From Epichloe hybrida (lineage: Eukaryota > Ascomycota > Sordariomycetes > Hypocreales > Clavicipitaceae), in the NCBI GenBank assembly GCA_019022495.1, contig JAFEKR010000003.1, positions 2,666,001 through 2,730,000 on the forward strand: 64,000 nt of DNA, written 5' to 3'. The position numbers and the translations under genes are program-made. The notes below the pieces were generated by a model. That model saw nothing but the letters and a program-made list of their open reading frames with translations, had not been told where the DNA came from and made no database searches. Positions 1-13,185 of the stretch are shown here, piece after piece (the stretch's first letter is position 1; the number at the start of each line of letters is the position of its first letter).

Positions 1-1338
1 AATCATTCAGCTCTATCCAGCATTTGTTGTTTTCCTCGCATCCTGGTACTGGCGCTTGCAGTCTCATTTCGGCTCTCATTGCCATCTACGAAAGTTGGCA
101 ATTGCGACGTTAAATACTCGTTAGCGCCATTCAATATTCCCCGGCGACGTCTCACTCGATCGCGTCAAAAATAAAAACACAAATGCACGCCAACTGAACT
201 CCCGACTTGCTGGTTGTTTTCTCTTTCCCGGAACTCTGGACCCTTTTTTGATAGCATAAAATCTCACCGCGTTCCCACGACGCTGGCTGCCTGGGAATAT
301 CATCGCTGAACCCTCGCACGCAAAAACTGATGAAATTCATAACGCCTACGAAATCAAACTCTTTTGCACCATGGCGTACATAACCAAAATACCCTTTTTC
401 CTTTGTTATCGCACATTTCGTGCGATCATATCTCTCGGACGACGGAATGCGTTTCATTTTTTTCCTTTATTGTTCATACTTCCAAACTAGGGAAGATTAC
501 TCTCCCCCTCTACTGTTGTAATGGGCCATGGAGCGCGGTGTGAGGCCTCATACTTTTTGGTGTCATTGTAGGACTAGCTAGACGAATCAAGGCTACCAGT
601 GTCAAGAACAAGTACCTGCAGAGGTCGCTGGTTGTACATTATATCGTCCAGGAGGTGGTTATATTACTTCTGCCTGGCTTAGCTCGTATCAGATTGAGGG
701 ACATACCAAACTACCTGCCTTCCCTGATCTCTGTGATGAATCAGTGCACCATAGCGGCTTCATTTGGGCCAATTGCTATATTCTGTGCGATCCAAAGCTG
801 CCTGCAATCAGAAGTTAAACGTACTTGTTCTTTCTTTCACAACACAGTGTATGGGGGGGCCTGCTGGCTCATCTCTCTAAAGCAGAGAGAGAGGCTGATC
901 ACGTCAACGATGATCACTTTTCCATGTCTTTTCAAACAGTCTTGCTTTTATTGTTTAGTTCTCGGATTATTGCGGCACAGCTGGCCAAGTTCTCCGCATA
1001 CCTGGGAAGAAGTTCATCAACCATTCCATTTCGATGTCTCAGGTTCTCCATGATGATTATCCCACGCCGTAACACTCCGTACGCCAAGACAAAAGACCCG
1101 TGATGCTTCACAAGCCAGAAGACCCTTTCTCGGAACAAGCCAATTCCAGTCCAATCCCACTCCATGCTAAAACAGAATCTGAAAATGCAAAAGTATTTTC
1201 CGCGCGCCTAGACCATTTCCTATCGGAGCTTTCCGAACGGATTTTAGCCGCCAAAGAGATGGTACCTTCCAACACCGGTGCCTAGTATACTACCGTGGCG
1301 AGTTTTGCAATTAGTTTATGATTGTTGTTTTTATTCTG
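1..1338. other. No supportable gene
   Basis: About 1.3 kb at the left edge. Short open frames exist on both strands, but none matches a family I recognise, none joins to another frame through a convincing intron, and none has a clear start context. The right end lies just downstream of the stop codon of the leftward Drn1-like gene and probably includes its 3' untranslated region. Confidence 0.5.
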
Positions 1339-3038
1339 TTACTCCAGCGTGAAGTCCCATTCTTTGAATGCCTCCCGAAAGGCTTCGACGTCTCGCTCCT
1401 CCTCCCCGACGGTCTGTTCGCACTCCTGCCAGAAGAAGCGCTTTTCTAAGCCGAGCAATTTAGCAATCACTCTGCGGCCGAACTGTAGGTCGAATCGCAT
1501 GTCTGAAGCGAGCGGCATGACGAGAGACTTGCCCTTAATCTTGTCCTCGCCGTTGTCTGCCCAGAGCCAGACGCGGAAGTAGTCACCGAAGGAAGCTTGG
1601 TTCTCGAGAGAAATTTCCTTTGCCTGAAACGTGGGGTACTTTTGGTTGTCAGCCTCAACGCGGAAGGCCGCTTCTGCGATGCCGTTTTGGATCATGGCGG
1701 CTGGGAGGGCGATGAGTTGCCAAATGATGTGGACGTTGCGATCTCGAGAGATTTCCCAGGTGATTGCGCCGAGTTTGTGAGAGGATTTACTTGAGATCAT
1801 GGCTTGGAGGGATTCGCGGAAGCGAGCCATTTCGTTGTAGGTGCGCACAGCGTCGCTGGTAGTGTCTGTGGTAGAGCCCATGCTGGGTATGGTGGGCGCA
1901 TGGGGCAGAGGGATGATGATGAAGTGTCCTGGGAAATTGAGTCCTTGGTCGGCAAACGTCGTCGAGGTGGGCAGTGGACCCTTGGCGGTAGTTATGTAGG
2001 CTTCGTCGCCGATGCTGCAGCACATGTGTGAGGCAATGTTGGGATTCGATAGGCAGAAGTAGCAGCGATCAGGGCCAGGTGGCGGTGACACGCGACGTCG
2101 TTTGCCGTGTCGGCCGTGCTTTTCATTGTTATGATGTCCAAAGCGGCTGAAGCCTTGATCATCGTTTAGGGGACGTTTTTTTGTGTTGAAGGGGGAGCTG
2201 GTGACTCCTGGTGGTACACTGGAATCAGTTTTGTTTAAAGCAAAGGCGTACAAGGCTTTCGCTTTCGCTTCGTTCCCAAATGGGGCCATGGAAATGAATC
2301 TGGTGATTGAGGGCGGTTCATGGTCTGAGTCGGAAGGATGCACAAAGGGCTCTCGCTCATAGAAGAAAGCTCCCGCTGAGGTGGATAGGTGATAACGAGG
2401 TTTGAGGGTTGCACATAACTCAGCAATGGTCTGCGTGCTCTGAATTACTGCTTGATTAGACGGTTCGAGGACCGCCTTGGACCCCTTCCACACGTTTGAT
2501 GGCCACATAGACGTGAGCAAGATATCTGCATTATTGGCGCCTTTCAAGCTTTTGGCGTCATCCTCCGTGTGGAAGGGGAGATGTTGTTCCTTGGACTGGC
2601 CCCCAACAACATTGGTGTCAAGAAGTCCTCCCAAAGCAACGATTCGAAGGCCGTCTGAGGTTTTAGTGGTGCTTCGCTTACCAAGGAAATGCAAATTGGG
2701 GCACACTTCTTCATCGTTCTCGATCTTTGCAGCTATACGCGAAGGCAAAGAGTGTGTGCCGATTGTGAAGTATGTCGGGAGAGGAACTTCCAAAGAACCG
2801 TCTAGAAGAGCGGAAATCGTAGCATCTTCGGTAGAGGATGTGAAAACATCGCCGGTAAGAATCGCAAGAGAGAAGCTATTCTTGGCGTGCAACGTCGCAA
2901 GCTTCTTGAATGCGGGTTCGAGTTGGCCGTTGAGGCTGCCTAGTACGATTCTGAACGAGAAGTACTGTAAGTGATGTTTGCTGACTAGATCAATAAGCAA
3001 GAAATGACGAGGTTGACTTACATTTTTGGTGCAGCCAT
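1339..3038 (-). CDS. DRN1: Drn1/CWF19-like protein (CwfJ family), debranching-associated factor
   Basis: Two exons: 3022-3038 and 1339-2950, with a 71-nt intron (GTAAGT donor, TTCAG acceptor). The join gives a 542-residue protein beginning MAAPKIIVLGSLNGQ. Residues 1 to about 230 form a metallophosphatase-like N-terminal part, with LAILTGDVF and later SAGAFFYEREPF, as in CWF19L1/Drn1 relatives. From about residue 295 comes the CwfJ C-terminal domain 1 (CYFCLSNPNIASHM, then GHFIIIPLPHAP, a HIT-like motif), and CwfJ domain 2 closes the protein. Family knowledge: Drn1 works with the lariat debranching enzyme Dbr1 in intron turnover in the nucleus. A longer open frame runs upstream to 3174, but it ignores the splice site and lacks the expected N terminus. 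It is divergent from UTP20. The family call is firm; the role is inferred by homology. Confidence 0.88.
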
Positions 3039-3635
3039 TATGAGAACCCACTCGCTTAAGCAGCGAAGCCTGATCGAGTGAGATTGTGATGTATGTACGT
3101 CGAATTTTGGTGAAAGTGAAATCGGAGCTACCACCACCACCAGCCGATAGAGAAGTGACCGGCGTGTGGGTCACTAATACGGCCCTCCGTGAATCACCTA
3201 ATTAAGCCTGGTAAAGTGGGCCTTTAATGGGGCTCCAAATCTAACTTACCCTTATAACTCTAAAAACACACTATAGTAATTAGGATTATTTAGGAGAGTT
3301 TCTATAAACTAAACCCTCAGACTACAAAGTCCTTGAATTGTTATGAAGCCTGTGATTGGCTAGAATCCATTGAGATTCCTTGGCGGATCAGAGGCATCCC
3401 GTCGATAAATTAAAATGGTTTGCGCAGCTAATGTGATTGGATCCAAAAAAGTTTGAATGGGGCGCGATAAAGGCTTATCAGTTTTGCCGTTCCTGAGCCG
3501 GCCAAAAAAAGATTGTTAGACCTGCGAAAGCACCTGGCGGGGACTACTACGGAGGATGGGAAAGTTTCCGCCTTAAGAAGCAAACTTCAATTTCTTTTAT
3601 CCTCTTGTCGTGGCTGACAAAGATATCCCGCCACA
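3039..3635. promoter_or_regulatory. Shared spacer between divergent Drn1-like and UTP20 genes
   Basis: A 597-bp divergent spacer that must hold both promoters. An AT-rich block at about 3240-3335 resembles another one near 57230-57325 (see findings). No TATA box placed at a clear distance from either start was recognised. Confidence 0.4.
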
Positions 3636-6600
3636 ATGCCGTCTAGATCGTCTGGACGCATTGAAAAAGTGCGAAAGAACAAATTTTCTACGTCTCATCA
3701 AAAAAATCACAGATGGGAGTCGTTCTCTACCAAAATTTCCAAATTCAATTCACTACAGCCATTGCGAAAAGTTCGAAGACATGACCTCGATAACGAAGAT
3801 CTCTCGACAACAACATCCTACTTTCAGACCGAGCTTCAAAAATGGGGCGAATTGAATATATCAAAGTCGTTCACTTCCTTCAAACGAGATGTGTACGCAG
3901 TGTCCGAAAGTCTGCCGCAGATTTTGCATTTTGAAACCAAGATCATGAGCAGCCTTGCAGAGTATATTTCTTTGCAAGATAAGGATGCCTTGGAGCCACT
4001 TCTTAGTCTTCTCACTGCCTTTGCTCACGATTTGGGCGTCAGATTTGAGAAGCATTTTTTACAGAGCATGAACCTGCTCTTGGCAATTGCAGGAAAGCCG
4101 CAAGATGTTGATGTTATTGAATGGACGTTCGGTGCCATGGCTTTCATGTTCAAATATCTGTCGAAACTTCTCGTCCCGGACTTGCGATCGACGTATGATC
4201 TCATGGCACCGTTGCTGGGACGCGCACGACACCCTCAGCACACAGCTCGTTTTGCAGCCGAAGCGATGAGTTTCCTGGTCAAAAAGGCGGCCGCTCCCTC
4301 CCATCGGGACACAGCTCTAAAGACCCTCGTTGAGCACGTTAGAAACGATCTAGTCAACATGTCGGAAGATCGCCAATTCACTCTCTATAATGACGGGTTG
4401 ATGACTATGTTTGCCGAGGCCGTCAAAGGAACCGACATGACTATTCATTCAACCGGCGGTGCTATTGTCTGTGCTCTCATTGAAGCTATCCCGGAAAATG
4501 AATGTGCTCTCTCCCGTGAGTCCATATGGACAAACGTGATTTGCGGAGTTTTGACGAGCGTTATTCATCATGGCAAAGCAGACACGATGGGCGACTTCTT
4601 GGAAGAAACTCTGGCCAAGATCGGATCCAACAGAGACGTTTCGGCAGATGATAAGCCCACATGGAAGACTGTGCCATATGTCCGAATTATTGGAGTGTTA
4701 GCCGGAGTCAGAAGAGGCTCGAGAATTCGCAACTGGGATGGACTTGTTCGAGAGTTTGTTGAAGTCTTGCGTGTGACGGGAAAAGGCGTGGAGGAAGTCC
4801 GGCAAGACCAAGCCGACATTCTCTGGAATTCTGTCATGGTCCAAGTTGCTGTTGTTTGGCACCATGCGCCCATGGATACGTTGATTCCCCATGTCTCGAC
4901 TTTGACCAAGATACTCACCAAAGAGCCGTTCATGAGATGGTTTATCCCTTTTTGCGCATACTTTTGCGATCTCGACACCCGCCGATTTGGTAGTCTTTTC
5001 CGATCCGAATTTCAACGGTGAGTTTTATTCAGACTAGGCCATTCCATATTCGGACGGAAACTGACATGTTTCAAGATTCGTTGCAGCGCACTGGTCACAA
5101 AGCCAGAACGAGGATGTCCTCTGCCTTTTGCTCCCTCGGATGATCGAGAACAAGGCCTTCCCAGCACTGGGCGAAAAAGATTGCTGTCGATTACCGCAAG
5201 CCTGGCAGGACCAGATCGTGTCAAAATTTGAACGGCTGGAAATCTCACCATTTCCTGAACGCGGACCTTACAACAAAGATCCTCAAGAGTGGCGTGATCG
5301 ATGTTTACCAAAATACGCCGGCTTGCTCCAGCTACTTGAGCTTACGTCTGTTCATCCGTCTACGAACGCCCGAATTGCCGAACTACTGTCAAGGAAACTG
5401 AAACTTGCTCTTCGACCTTCGTCATCCCTGGCAACTGATGAAGTTAATTTCATCGTCAGTCAAGGGTTCCAGGCTTACTTGCGCATGAGCAAGGCGGCAG
5501 GTTCAGTCGACACGGCTCTGAGTCCTCTACTTCGCGCGGCTGTACCTCGGTTTGCACGTTCTGTTGGGTTTCTAGACGCTTACTTGGCTTATGAACGCGT
5601 GCAAAAAGGGGCTCAAAATACAGTCGAGAAACCAGAAACGCATGGAGGCGACAGTCCTACGTCAGAAGAAGATCCTGTTACCACATCACTTGTTGAAAAC
5701 CTCAGTTCCCCTTCACGCGATTTGAGACTTGCTTCGCTAGAGCTGTTGAAGCAAATGAGTGACAGCGAATCGACGACGGAATGCGTGGATGCCATGCTGC
5801 AAATTGAGCAGTCTCCGTTGACCCATGAACATACTAGGACCATCGCGATGCATCTGCGCAAGATTGGGCAGCACTACAATACCATTGATTCTTCTACGTG
5901 GCTGAGAGATGGCATTCCCAGGTTCATGTTCGGAATGCTGACTGTTAAACTCTCACCTGTCTGGGACGATACCACGGAGAGCTTAAAGTATGTTGCGCAG
6001 TCCAAAATCGGCGAGGAGGCTGTCTCCGCCATAGCGTTTCAATGGATTCAAAAGCCGTCGATGAGGTGGACACCTCCATCGTCCGAAAGGGCTGGTGGGG
6101 ACAGACGTATATACACAGATTTTGAATGCACCGCGGTGAGAAGACTGGAAGATTCAGCAAACGCTATCCTCGACTTGACGGAGAGGGTAGATGATGCTCT
6201 GCTCAGCAACTTTGATGCGAAACAGCATTTGGCAGAGTCAACACCCACTACTGCGAGATCTAGAGGTCTGAAAGTACTCAACGCTATACCCGCTGTTGCC
6301 GAGAAGCGCTCCCGACAGCTTGTTCCTCACTTTTTATGCTGGGCAACCGAGGAAGGAGACAACGATGACGACAGCGCAGACGAAAGTTTTCAGGATCAAG
6401 CCTCGACCTGGTCACTGGCTGATCGAAAAGCTATCCTTGGCATCTTTGCCCAATTCGTAAATCCCAAAGTACTTTACAATCACGCGAAAGTCTATGAGGC
6501 ACTCTTGTTGCTCATGGAGAATGGTGATGGCGAGATGCAAAGACTCGCACTCAAGTCCATCCTGACTTGGAAACAAGATGGCGTCATCGCGTACAAGGAG

Positions 6601-9600
6601 AACCTAGAGTACTTGCTTGATGAAGCCCGCTTCAAGAACGAGCTGGCGGTGTTTCTGCAAGGTGATGACATTATCAAGCCTGAGCACCGAGCCGAATTGA
6701 TGCCAGTGCTTCTTCGCTTGCTCTATGGTCGAACAATTGCGAAAAAGGGCGTCGCAAGTGGTAGGAATGGTTTGCAGGCTACTCGACTCGCTGTACTGTG
6801 CAACCTGTCCGTCCAAGACATGGGAAGCTTCCTCGACATAGCCGCTAAGAGGCTGAAAGACGTTCGAGTTGTTGCTTCAAAAGCTCAGCAAAAGAAGCTC
6901 TTCGGCGACCCAATCATAACACCGCGAAAACAAATTGGTTTCTTGAATATGACATCGTCCCTTATATCAGAGCTGGGGACCAATGTTGAACCTTATATGA
7001 ACGTCTTGGTCAATTCAGTACTATATTGCCTCGTCTATTCCTCAAGGCAACTAAGAGGCTCTGTATTCACTGACGAGGAAGAGAGAGAGGAGGAGGTCGT
7101 TGGAAAGACGAGTGACTTGTCGTTACTCAAGACCATTCGGACGGTGGGAATCAAATGTCTTACCGCGTTATTTCAGAATGCGCAGAACTTCCAGTGGGAT
7201 CCTTACCAGGAACTTATCATCGAGGATGTTGTAGTCCCTAGACTTGCAAACCTTCCCGCGGAGACCACGCAAGGTATCTCAGCTATGCTTCATCTCTTTG
7301 CTACTTGGTCGGTTTTGCCGAAGGCGGCTCTGTTTTTTGGACCACTAGACAACATTCTACCCGAGGGTGTCCTGCCAACAATAATCAACTGCATTGCAAG
7401 GGAGAAGACGAAAGACGAGGTGAAAATATTTGTTCTCGACATCTTACAGAATCTTGTAAAACTGGCGTTGGCGTCATCCCAGGAGTCCGAATTCAACGAG
7501 ATTATTAAATCCGAGCTTCTGGAGGTCAATGCAAGTGCAATTCTTTCCAAAATTTCAACCGTTCTGCACGCGAGCAATCTGAGCAATGAGCTCCTGGAGT
7601 CTTGCGTTGAGACTGTGCTCGCTCTGGCTCCCGTTCTGCAGGATCTGGGCAGCTCTCAGACTGTCATTCGCATGTCCAGCTTCTTGTTGCAACAGCCGCC
7701 TCGCCGAGTGAACCCGAAGACGAAAGGTCGCATTTTGCTGACCGTGGAGCGCTTTGTCGGCTTGCCCGACGCAGCAAAGGATCAGAGCTTGCTGAGCGAG
7801 GTCTACGATACCCTTTCCTCACTTTTCAGCTACTTCAAGGACCGGGAAAACCGGCACTCTCTATCCCGGGCTATGTTGGCCATTTCTAAACAAGATGCTG
7901 ACCTAGCCGAAGTTGCTAGCCTTTGCAACGAGTTAAACGCCTTCAAAGAAGGCCGGATCGATGAACCGAATTTCGACAAGCGACTTGCAGCATTCAATGC
8001 TATTTCAGCGAGCCGCGAAATTTCTTTCACCCCAAGGCAATGGCTCCCGATTATTCATAATCTCATCTTCTCTATTCGATTAGATGAGGAGTTTGGAGTT
8101 CTTTCTTCCAATGCTGCTGACGGCATGCGACGACTGATCCAAAATGTCGCGGACTGCAGATCGGATGACATGAGACCAGCCTTTGACAGTCTTATGCGTA
8201 CCGTCGTATTGCCTTCTATATACTTGGGTGCAAAGGAGGCATCGGAAACGGTTTGCAGAGAGTATTTGCGTGTCATGGGTTTTCTCATCACTGCCATGCC
8301 GGATTGGGAACCAGTGGCTGATCTCAATGGACTGCTGACAGAACGCAACGACGACACTTCTGAGCCATCTTTCTTCTTCAACATTCTAAGTCCGGCTACC
8401 TCAAGACAGCTGGAAGCAATGCGAACACTGGAAACCGCCAATGCTGCGACACAAATGAGCAGCCAAAATCTGGGACAATTCTTCATTCCTTTACTTGAGC
8501 ACTTCATCTACGGCCGTCTGGATGGGAGCGATGATCAGGGCCTTGGTGCTAATGCCACGTCTACCATCGGCAACTTGGCTCTTTCATTGAACTGGAATCA
8601 CTATAGAACGACACTATATCGATATATCAGCTACATCGAGTCCAGACCCGAGATGCAAAAGCAAACAATTCGACTTTTGGGCAAATTCGTGGACGCTTTG
8701 GTGCTGTCTTCAGGTCCCAATAAAACCGACGAGATGGACATGGACACTAATGTGGCTTCCGTCGGCTTACCAAGACTCCAGCAAACAGTGCCGAACATGG
8801 CCAAATTGTCTGTCGATGTGCTCGACTACATCATGCCCCCTCTAGTGAAGCACTTGCACGAGAAGGACGAATCTGAGGTCAGCTATCGCGTTCCTGTCGG
8901 TGTCGTTGTGGTGAAATTGTTGAAATTGCTGCCTCCAGAGCAAATTGACCAAAAGTTGGCTGGAGTTCTCACAGATATCTGCCATATTCTGAGAAGCAAG
9001 GCATGGGAGGCTCGGGACATGGCTCGAGACACCCTGGTCAAAATCGCTGTGGTACTAGGGTCATCTTACTTTGGATTCATCCTCAAGGAATTACGAGGTG
9101 CGCTCACCAGAGGTTATCAGTTGCATGTGCTTTCCTACACCATGCACTCCATCTTGGTAGCCACTGTGCCCACGTTTGCTCCAGGTGACTTGGACCATTG
9201 TTTGCCATCCGTTGTCACAGTTGTCATGGATGACATATTTGGCACCATCGGTCAAGAAAAAGATGCCGAGGGATACACTTCACAAATGAAAGAGATAAAG
9301 AGTAGCAAAAGCCAAGATTCTTTGGAACTTGTCGCCAAGAATGCCTCAATCAGTCACTTGATCCATCTCGTGAAGCCGTTGCAGGCGCTGCTGCAGCAAA
9401 AGGTGGACTTGAAAATGGTACGCAAGATCGATGCTCTGATGGCACGCATTGGCGCTGGCTTGTTGCAGAATCCTGCTGCTGATTCTCGCGATACACTCGT
9501 TTTCTGCTATGAGATCATCCAGGAGACATATCGAAGTCAAAAACCCGAAGCAGTGCAGAAGATGGACCCTCGTGTCAGGAAGTACCTGGTTCAAAGGGGT

Positions 9601-11610
9601 GCTAAGAAGAGCGGGGAGCGTGGCAGAACTGCGAAGCACACTCACAAGATGGTGCGATTTGCCTTTGATATACTGCGCTCAATGTTCAAGAAGCATGATG
9701 ATCTTCGAACTCCCGCCAATGTAGCAGGGTTCATACCCATCATAGGAGATGCTATTGTTGATGGAGAGGATGAAGTCAAGATATCCGCGTTCCGCCTGCT
9801 TGCAGCACTCATCAAAGTCCCCTTTGACTCTGAGGATGGCAATACTCTCTACAAGGTGGCTGTCAAGGAAGCTACAAAAAGCATCTCGCAGTCTACTTCT
9901 ACGACGACGGAAATATCACAAGCGGCTATCAAGCTCTTGGCCGTTTTGTTGCGCGAACGCAAAGATGTTGTTGTCAAGGATGCTGCGATAGACATGTTGC
10001 TTACGAACCTGAAAGAAGATTTCACGGAACCTCTCTATCGACACGTCACGTTCAACTTCTTACGATCCGTCATGGATCGTCGAGTCGAAACAGCTGTTGT
10101 TTATGATACTTTAGATCACGTGGGCACAGTCATGATCACAAATGACGACAAGAACACGAGGGATCTGGCACGCGGTGCCTTCTTCCAGTTCATTCGAGAA
10201 TATCCTCAAAAGAAGGCGCGGTGGAGCAAACAACTCGATTTCGTGGTGGCAAATCTGAAGTATGAGAGAGAGGGAGGACGACTGTCAGTTATGGAGGTCA
10301 TCCATCTCCTACTGACGAAGTCATCTCCAGAATTTGTCCAGGAAATAATTGGAACTTGCTTTCTTCCGTTGTTTTTCGTTCTTGCCAACGATGATAGCGA
10401 GAAATGCCGCCTTTATGCCGCAGGGCTGCTCAAAGAGGGTTTCCAGAAAGCCGACAAGCAACGAACGCAACAATTCCTGACGCTGCTTCGATCGTGGCTG
10501 GACAAGGACGACAACCCTGTAGTACAGAGGTTGGGTCTCCAGACTTTCGGATACTACTTTGAATCGCATGAAGATGCCTCAAGTAACAAGAAAGACGGTA
10601 GACTGGTTCTGAAAAAGACTGCCGAAATCCTCAAGACTGAAAGCATCAACGACCCTGACAGCCAGTTGATTGAGACGACACTAGGTGTTCTTCAGCTGTT
10701 TACTGTGAACCTGCGCGACGAAGCACTCTCCGAGAATAGAAAAGAACTCTGGGCAGATGCGGCTCGGCATCTCAGACACTCGCAACCGACGGTGAAACTG
10801 GCCGCGGTGCGATTGATTAACGCATATCTGGCAGACTTTGCTAAGCAGCGGACCAAAGCATTTGCGGGAGAGGCAATTGAAGGCTCTCATGGCCTCACTT
10901 TGGACCTGGACGTCATGTACAACTTCACTCGCCTTGCCCTGGGCTCACTGAACAGCAATGAAATCGATGAGACACTGGCTGCGGAGCTGGTGCAGGTCAT
11001 TGTGTTCCTTGGGACTTGCCTTCCTGTGTCTACCGCCGCCGAGGATGGAGATGAAGAGGAGGTTGAAGAGCAGGATGAAGATTCTGCCGCTGAGGGGTGC
11101 CGGGAAGGCGTGGACTACTTGTTCTGGAGGTTATCGCACATCCTTCGCCGAGAGATCCCGCCGAGGTCCCTGGCAATCAACTCCAAGGTTGCTGCGATGG
11201 AAATTCTGGAGACTGTGTGTCGCCGCGTGCTCAACACATCCAGTAGACCTTCTCTCAAAACCATCCTCGTCCCATTACAACAGCTCACGGATCCTTCCAT
11301 CCCCGCGCCATTCAGCAATGATGAGGGTTTCACGGCCAAATTGGAAGGCGTCAAGACAAGAGCCCAGATCATGATGGATTCTTTGCAGAAAAAGTTTGGT
11401 ACGGCTGAATATAGCAAGGTGTTGGTGGAGATCCGAGATGAAGTCAAGGCGAGGAGATTGCAGAGGAACAGCAAGAGGAAGATTGAAGCAATCACGCAGC
11501 CTGAGAAGTATGGACGAGACAAGAGAAAGAAGTTCGAAAAGAACAAGGAGAGGAGAAAAGTACGATCGAAGGAGCAAAAGGTGGCTAGACAGTCGTACAA
11601 AGGATGGTAA
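3636..11610 (+). CDS. UTP20: UTP20, U3 snoRNP / small-subunit processome component
   Basis: Two exons, 3636-5017 and 5076-11610. The 58-nt intron (GTGAGT donor, TTTCAAG acceptor) joins to read FQRFVAAHWSQSQNE. The product is 2638 residues, in the range of the UTP20/DRIM family (yeast about 2490). The N terminus is very basic, and most of the protein is helical-repeat-like sequence with the UTP20 signature FKYLSKLLVPDLRSTYDLMA near residue 170. An acidic run (EDGDEEEVEEQDEDSA) lies close to the C terminus, and the protein ends in a basic tail (KYGRDKRKKFEKNKERRK). Family knowledge: UTP20 is a nucleolar scaffold required for 18S rRNA maturation. The second frame could be misread as starting from a TTG at 5128, but the splice join explains the frame upstream. 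No disruption is seen over 7.9 kb of coding sequence. Confidence 0.95.
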
Positions 11611-11740
11611 CCAGGACATTTGGAAAGGCGTTTTAATGGGGGCATTCTGACCATGTTTTTATCTGGCATACTTTACGGCAAGATGCAAAGTTGTACATAT
11701 CAATGGAGGCGTAAATATCTCATCATATCGACTAGGCGTT

Positions 11741-11773
11741 CCCCCCCCCCCCCCCGGGCGAAAAAAAAAAAAA
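11741..11773. repeat. Homopolymer pair: C15 then A13
   Basis: Fifteen C, then GGGCG, then thirteen A, in the spacer between the convergent UTP20 and Zim17-like genes. This is low-complexity sequence, and the length of such runs is prone to sequencing error. Confidence 0.9.
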
Positions 11774-11892
11774 CAGACTCTTACTTTATTGCGGAGCAGG
11801 GTATCTGTCATCCCCTAATCCAAAACGCCAAGAAGTGCCGTATAATAATGCATAATCCCATTAATCGTAAAAGATAATTCTGCATAAGCAAA

Positions 11893-12438
11893 TCACTTGT
11901 CCTTGGAAGCCTCCTGCTGGCCACTCGACTCTTGGGGCCAAAATTCGATATCCCCATCCTCACCAAGACTTCCTCTCTTGACGAGTCGGCCCTTTTCTCT
12001 CATCAGGTCCTCAACCGTGACTTTTCTGTCGCCGAAAATATTCAAATGGTCGCTGATGACATGTCTGTTTCTACAGCTAGGGCAGGTGATGAGTGTTGAG
12101 CCCACATGGTAGCCTTGTTTCGAGACGTTGTGATGCGATCGGTGTCCGCAGGGCACGCACGTAAACGATAGCTGATAGTAGGCAGGGTTGGCTTCTGGTC
12201 GTTTCCCCTCGCTGATGGGTTCTTCGCCCGAGGTGTTCGCCTGCGCCTCTGCCTCGGGGCTCAGCAGGATAGGCTTCTTGGGCGGACGCGGGATCGAGTG
12301 TGCGGCGCGGACGGCGACCGAGGGGGAGACTTTGGCAGAGCGCCATGATGATTGATGAAGAGAGATTGTAGCGCGCAGGGGTTGATGTCGGGGAAGCCGG
12401 AGGATTGGGCGAATTAACGACGGCGCTTTGGATGCCAT
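11893..12438 (-). CDS. ZIM17: Zim17/Tim15/Hep1-type DNL zinc-finger protein (mtHsp70 escort)
   Basis: Single exon, 181 residues. The first 45 residues are rich in R, S, L and P with few acids (MASKAPSLIRPILRLPRH...), typical of a mitochondrial presequence. The DNL zinc finger follows: FTCVPCGHRSHHNVSKQGYH, then ITCPSCRNRHVISDHL, supplying the two CxxC pairs that bind zinc, and the DNL-like motif is here DHLNIFGD. Family knowledge: Zim17 keeps matrix Hsp70 soluble and supports protein import. The frame stays open 15 codons upstream of the chosen ATG, but the chosen start gives a clean presequence. It is convergent with UTP20 and divergent from the secreted CAP protein. Confidence 0.92.
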   Translation of the reverse strand: MASKAPSLIRPILRLPRHQPLRATISLHQSSWRSAKVSPSVAVRAAHSIPRPPKKPILLSPEAEAQANTSGEEPISEGKRPEANPAYYQLSFTCVPCGHRSHHNVSKQGYHVGSTLITCPSCRNRHVISDHLNIFGDRKVTVEDLMREKGRLVKRGSLGEDGDIEFWPQESSGQQEASKDK

Positions 12439-13185
12439 GGTTGTGTCCAGGGGGGCTTTGTGGTAGAAATAGTAGAGGCTCAATCGGGGGTCGGTGGCAT
12501 AGATGAGGTGAGGATTGAGAGACGGGGAAATTTTGGAGCTTGAGATTTGGCGGGATTCACGGATGGAGGTTTCCAGAAGTTGGGGACGTCATTACATGTA
12601 CATTGTACATCTTCGGAATTACCTGGGACCCACTGTAAGGCACTGGACCGTGGTGGGCACGGGTGGGTCGGTCCTCTTTGTCTCGTCGAGTTTGGTCTTT
12701 GGAGAACCGCCAACGATGGAAACCTGACAATTCAATCACAAAGCGCGTAGAAGCAACAAATTCAATAGTACAATGTCGTGTATTATTTCTGCGATATATA
12801 TGAGATACGATGCCATCTCAATCAGGCACTTGGCAGACATGGCTGGCTTCTCTTCTCATCCTTGTTGAGGTCCGAACAAATGCATGTGGGGCACTTGCCT
12901 CTTTGGGTTGTAAGTCGTGGTCAGTTCCTCCTCACTTTAAGATCAGAAACCGCATGACTGGGTAAAGTGCCCGTTGTTTTTAACTTCCCTAAAGACGGCG
13001 AGATCTCACGGCAGACCTCAAAGCTTCGTTACATGTGAGAATCTCAAAAACTCTCGTTGTTCACGTCACTCTAACTTGCCTGGTAAACTGGCCCTCCCTT
13101 ACAACAACGGGTGTGTAGAGGAAGGCATTTTATCTTGTTGGCTGGGAAAAAAAAAAAAAACTCCCTCCTCTGTTTACCCGCAAAG
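12439..13185. other. Divergent spacer, no gene
   Basis: A 747-bp spacer between the Zim17-like gene (-) and the CAP protein (+). It holds a perfect inverted repeat, ATGTAC-ATT-GTACAT, at 12596-12610, and an A14 run at 13147-13160 about 25 bp before the CAP start codon. Open frames here are short and overlap on both strands, so no gene is called. Confidence 0.5.

Noticed and set aside
655..1053. 132-codon open frame at the left edge
   Set aside because: It starts at GTG, and I could find no family, splice continuation or consistent coding bias. The hydrophobic stretches alone are not enough.
1100..1285. 61-codon frame with a plausible helical end (LDHFLSELSERILAAKE)
   Set aside because: The sequence looks coding-like, but there is no upstream exon, no known match and no conserved motif. 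Too weak to list as a gene.
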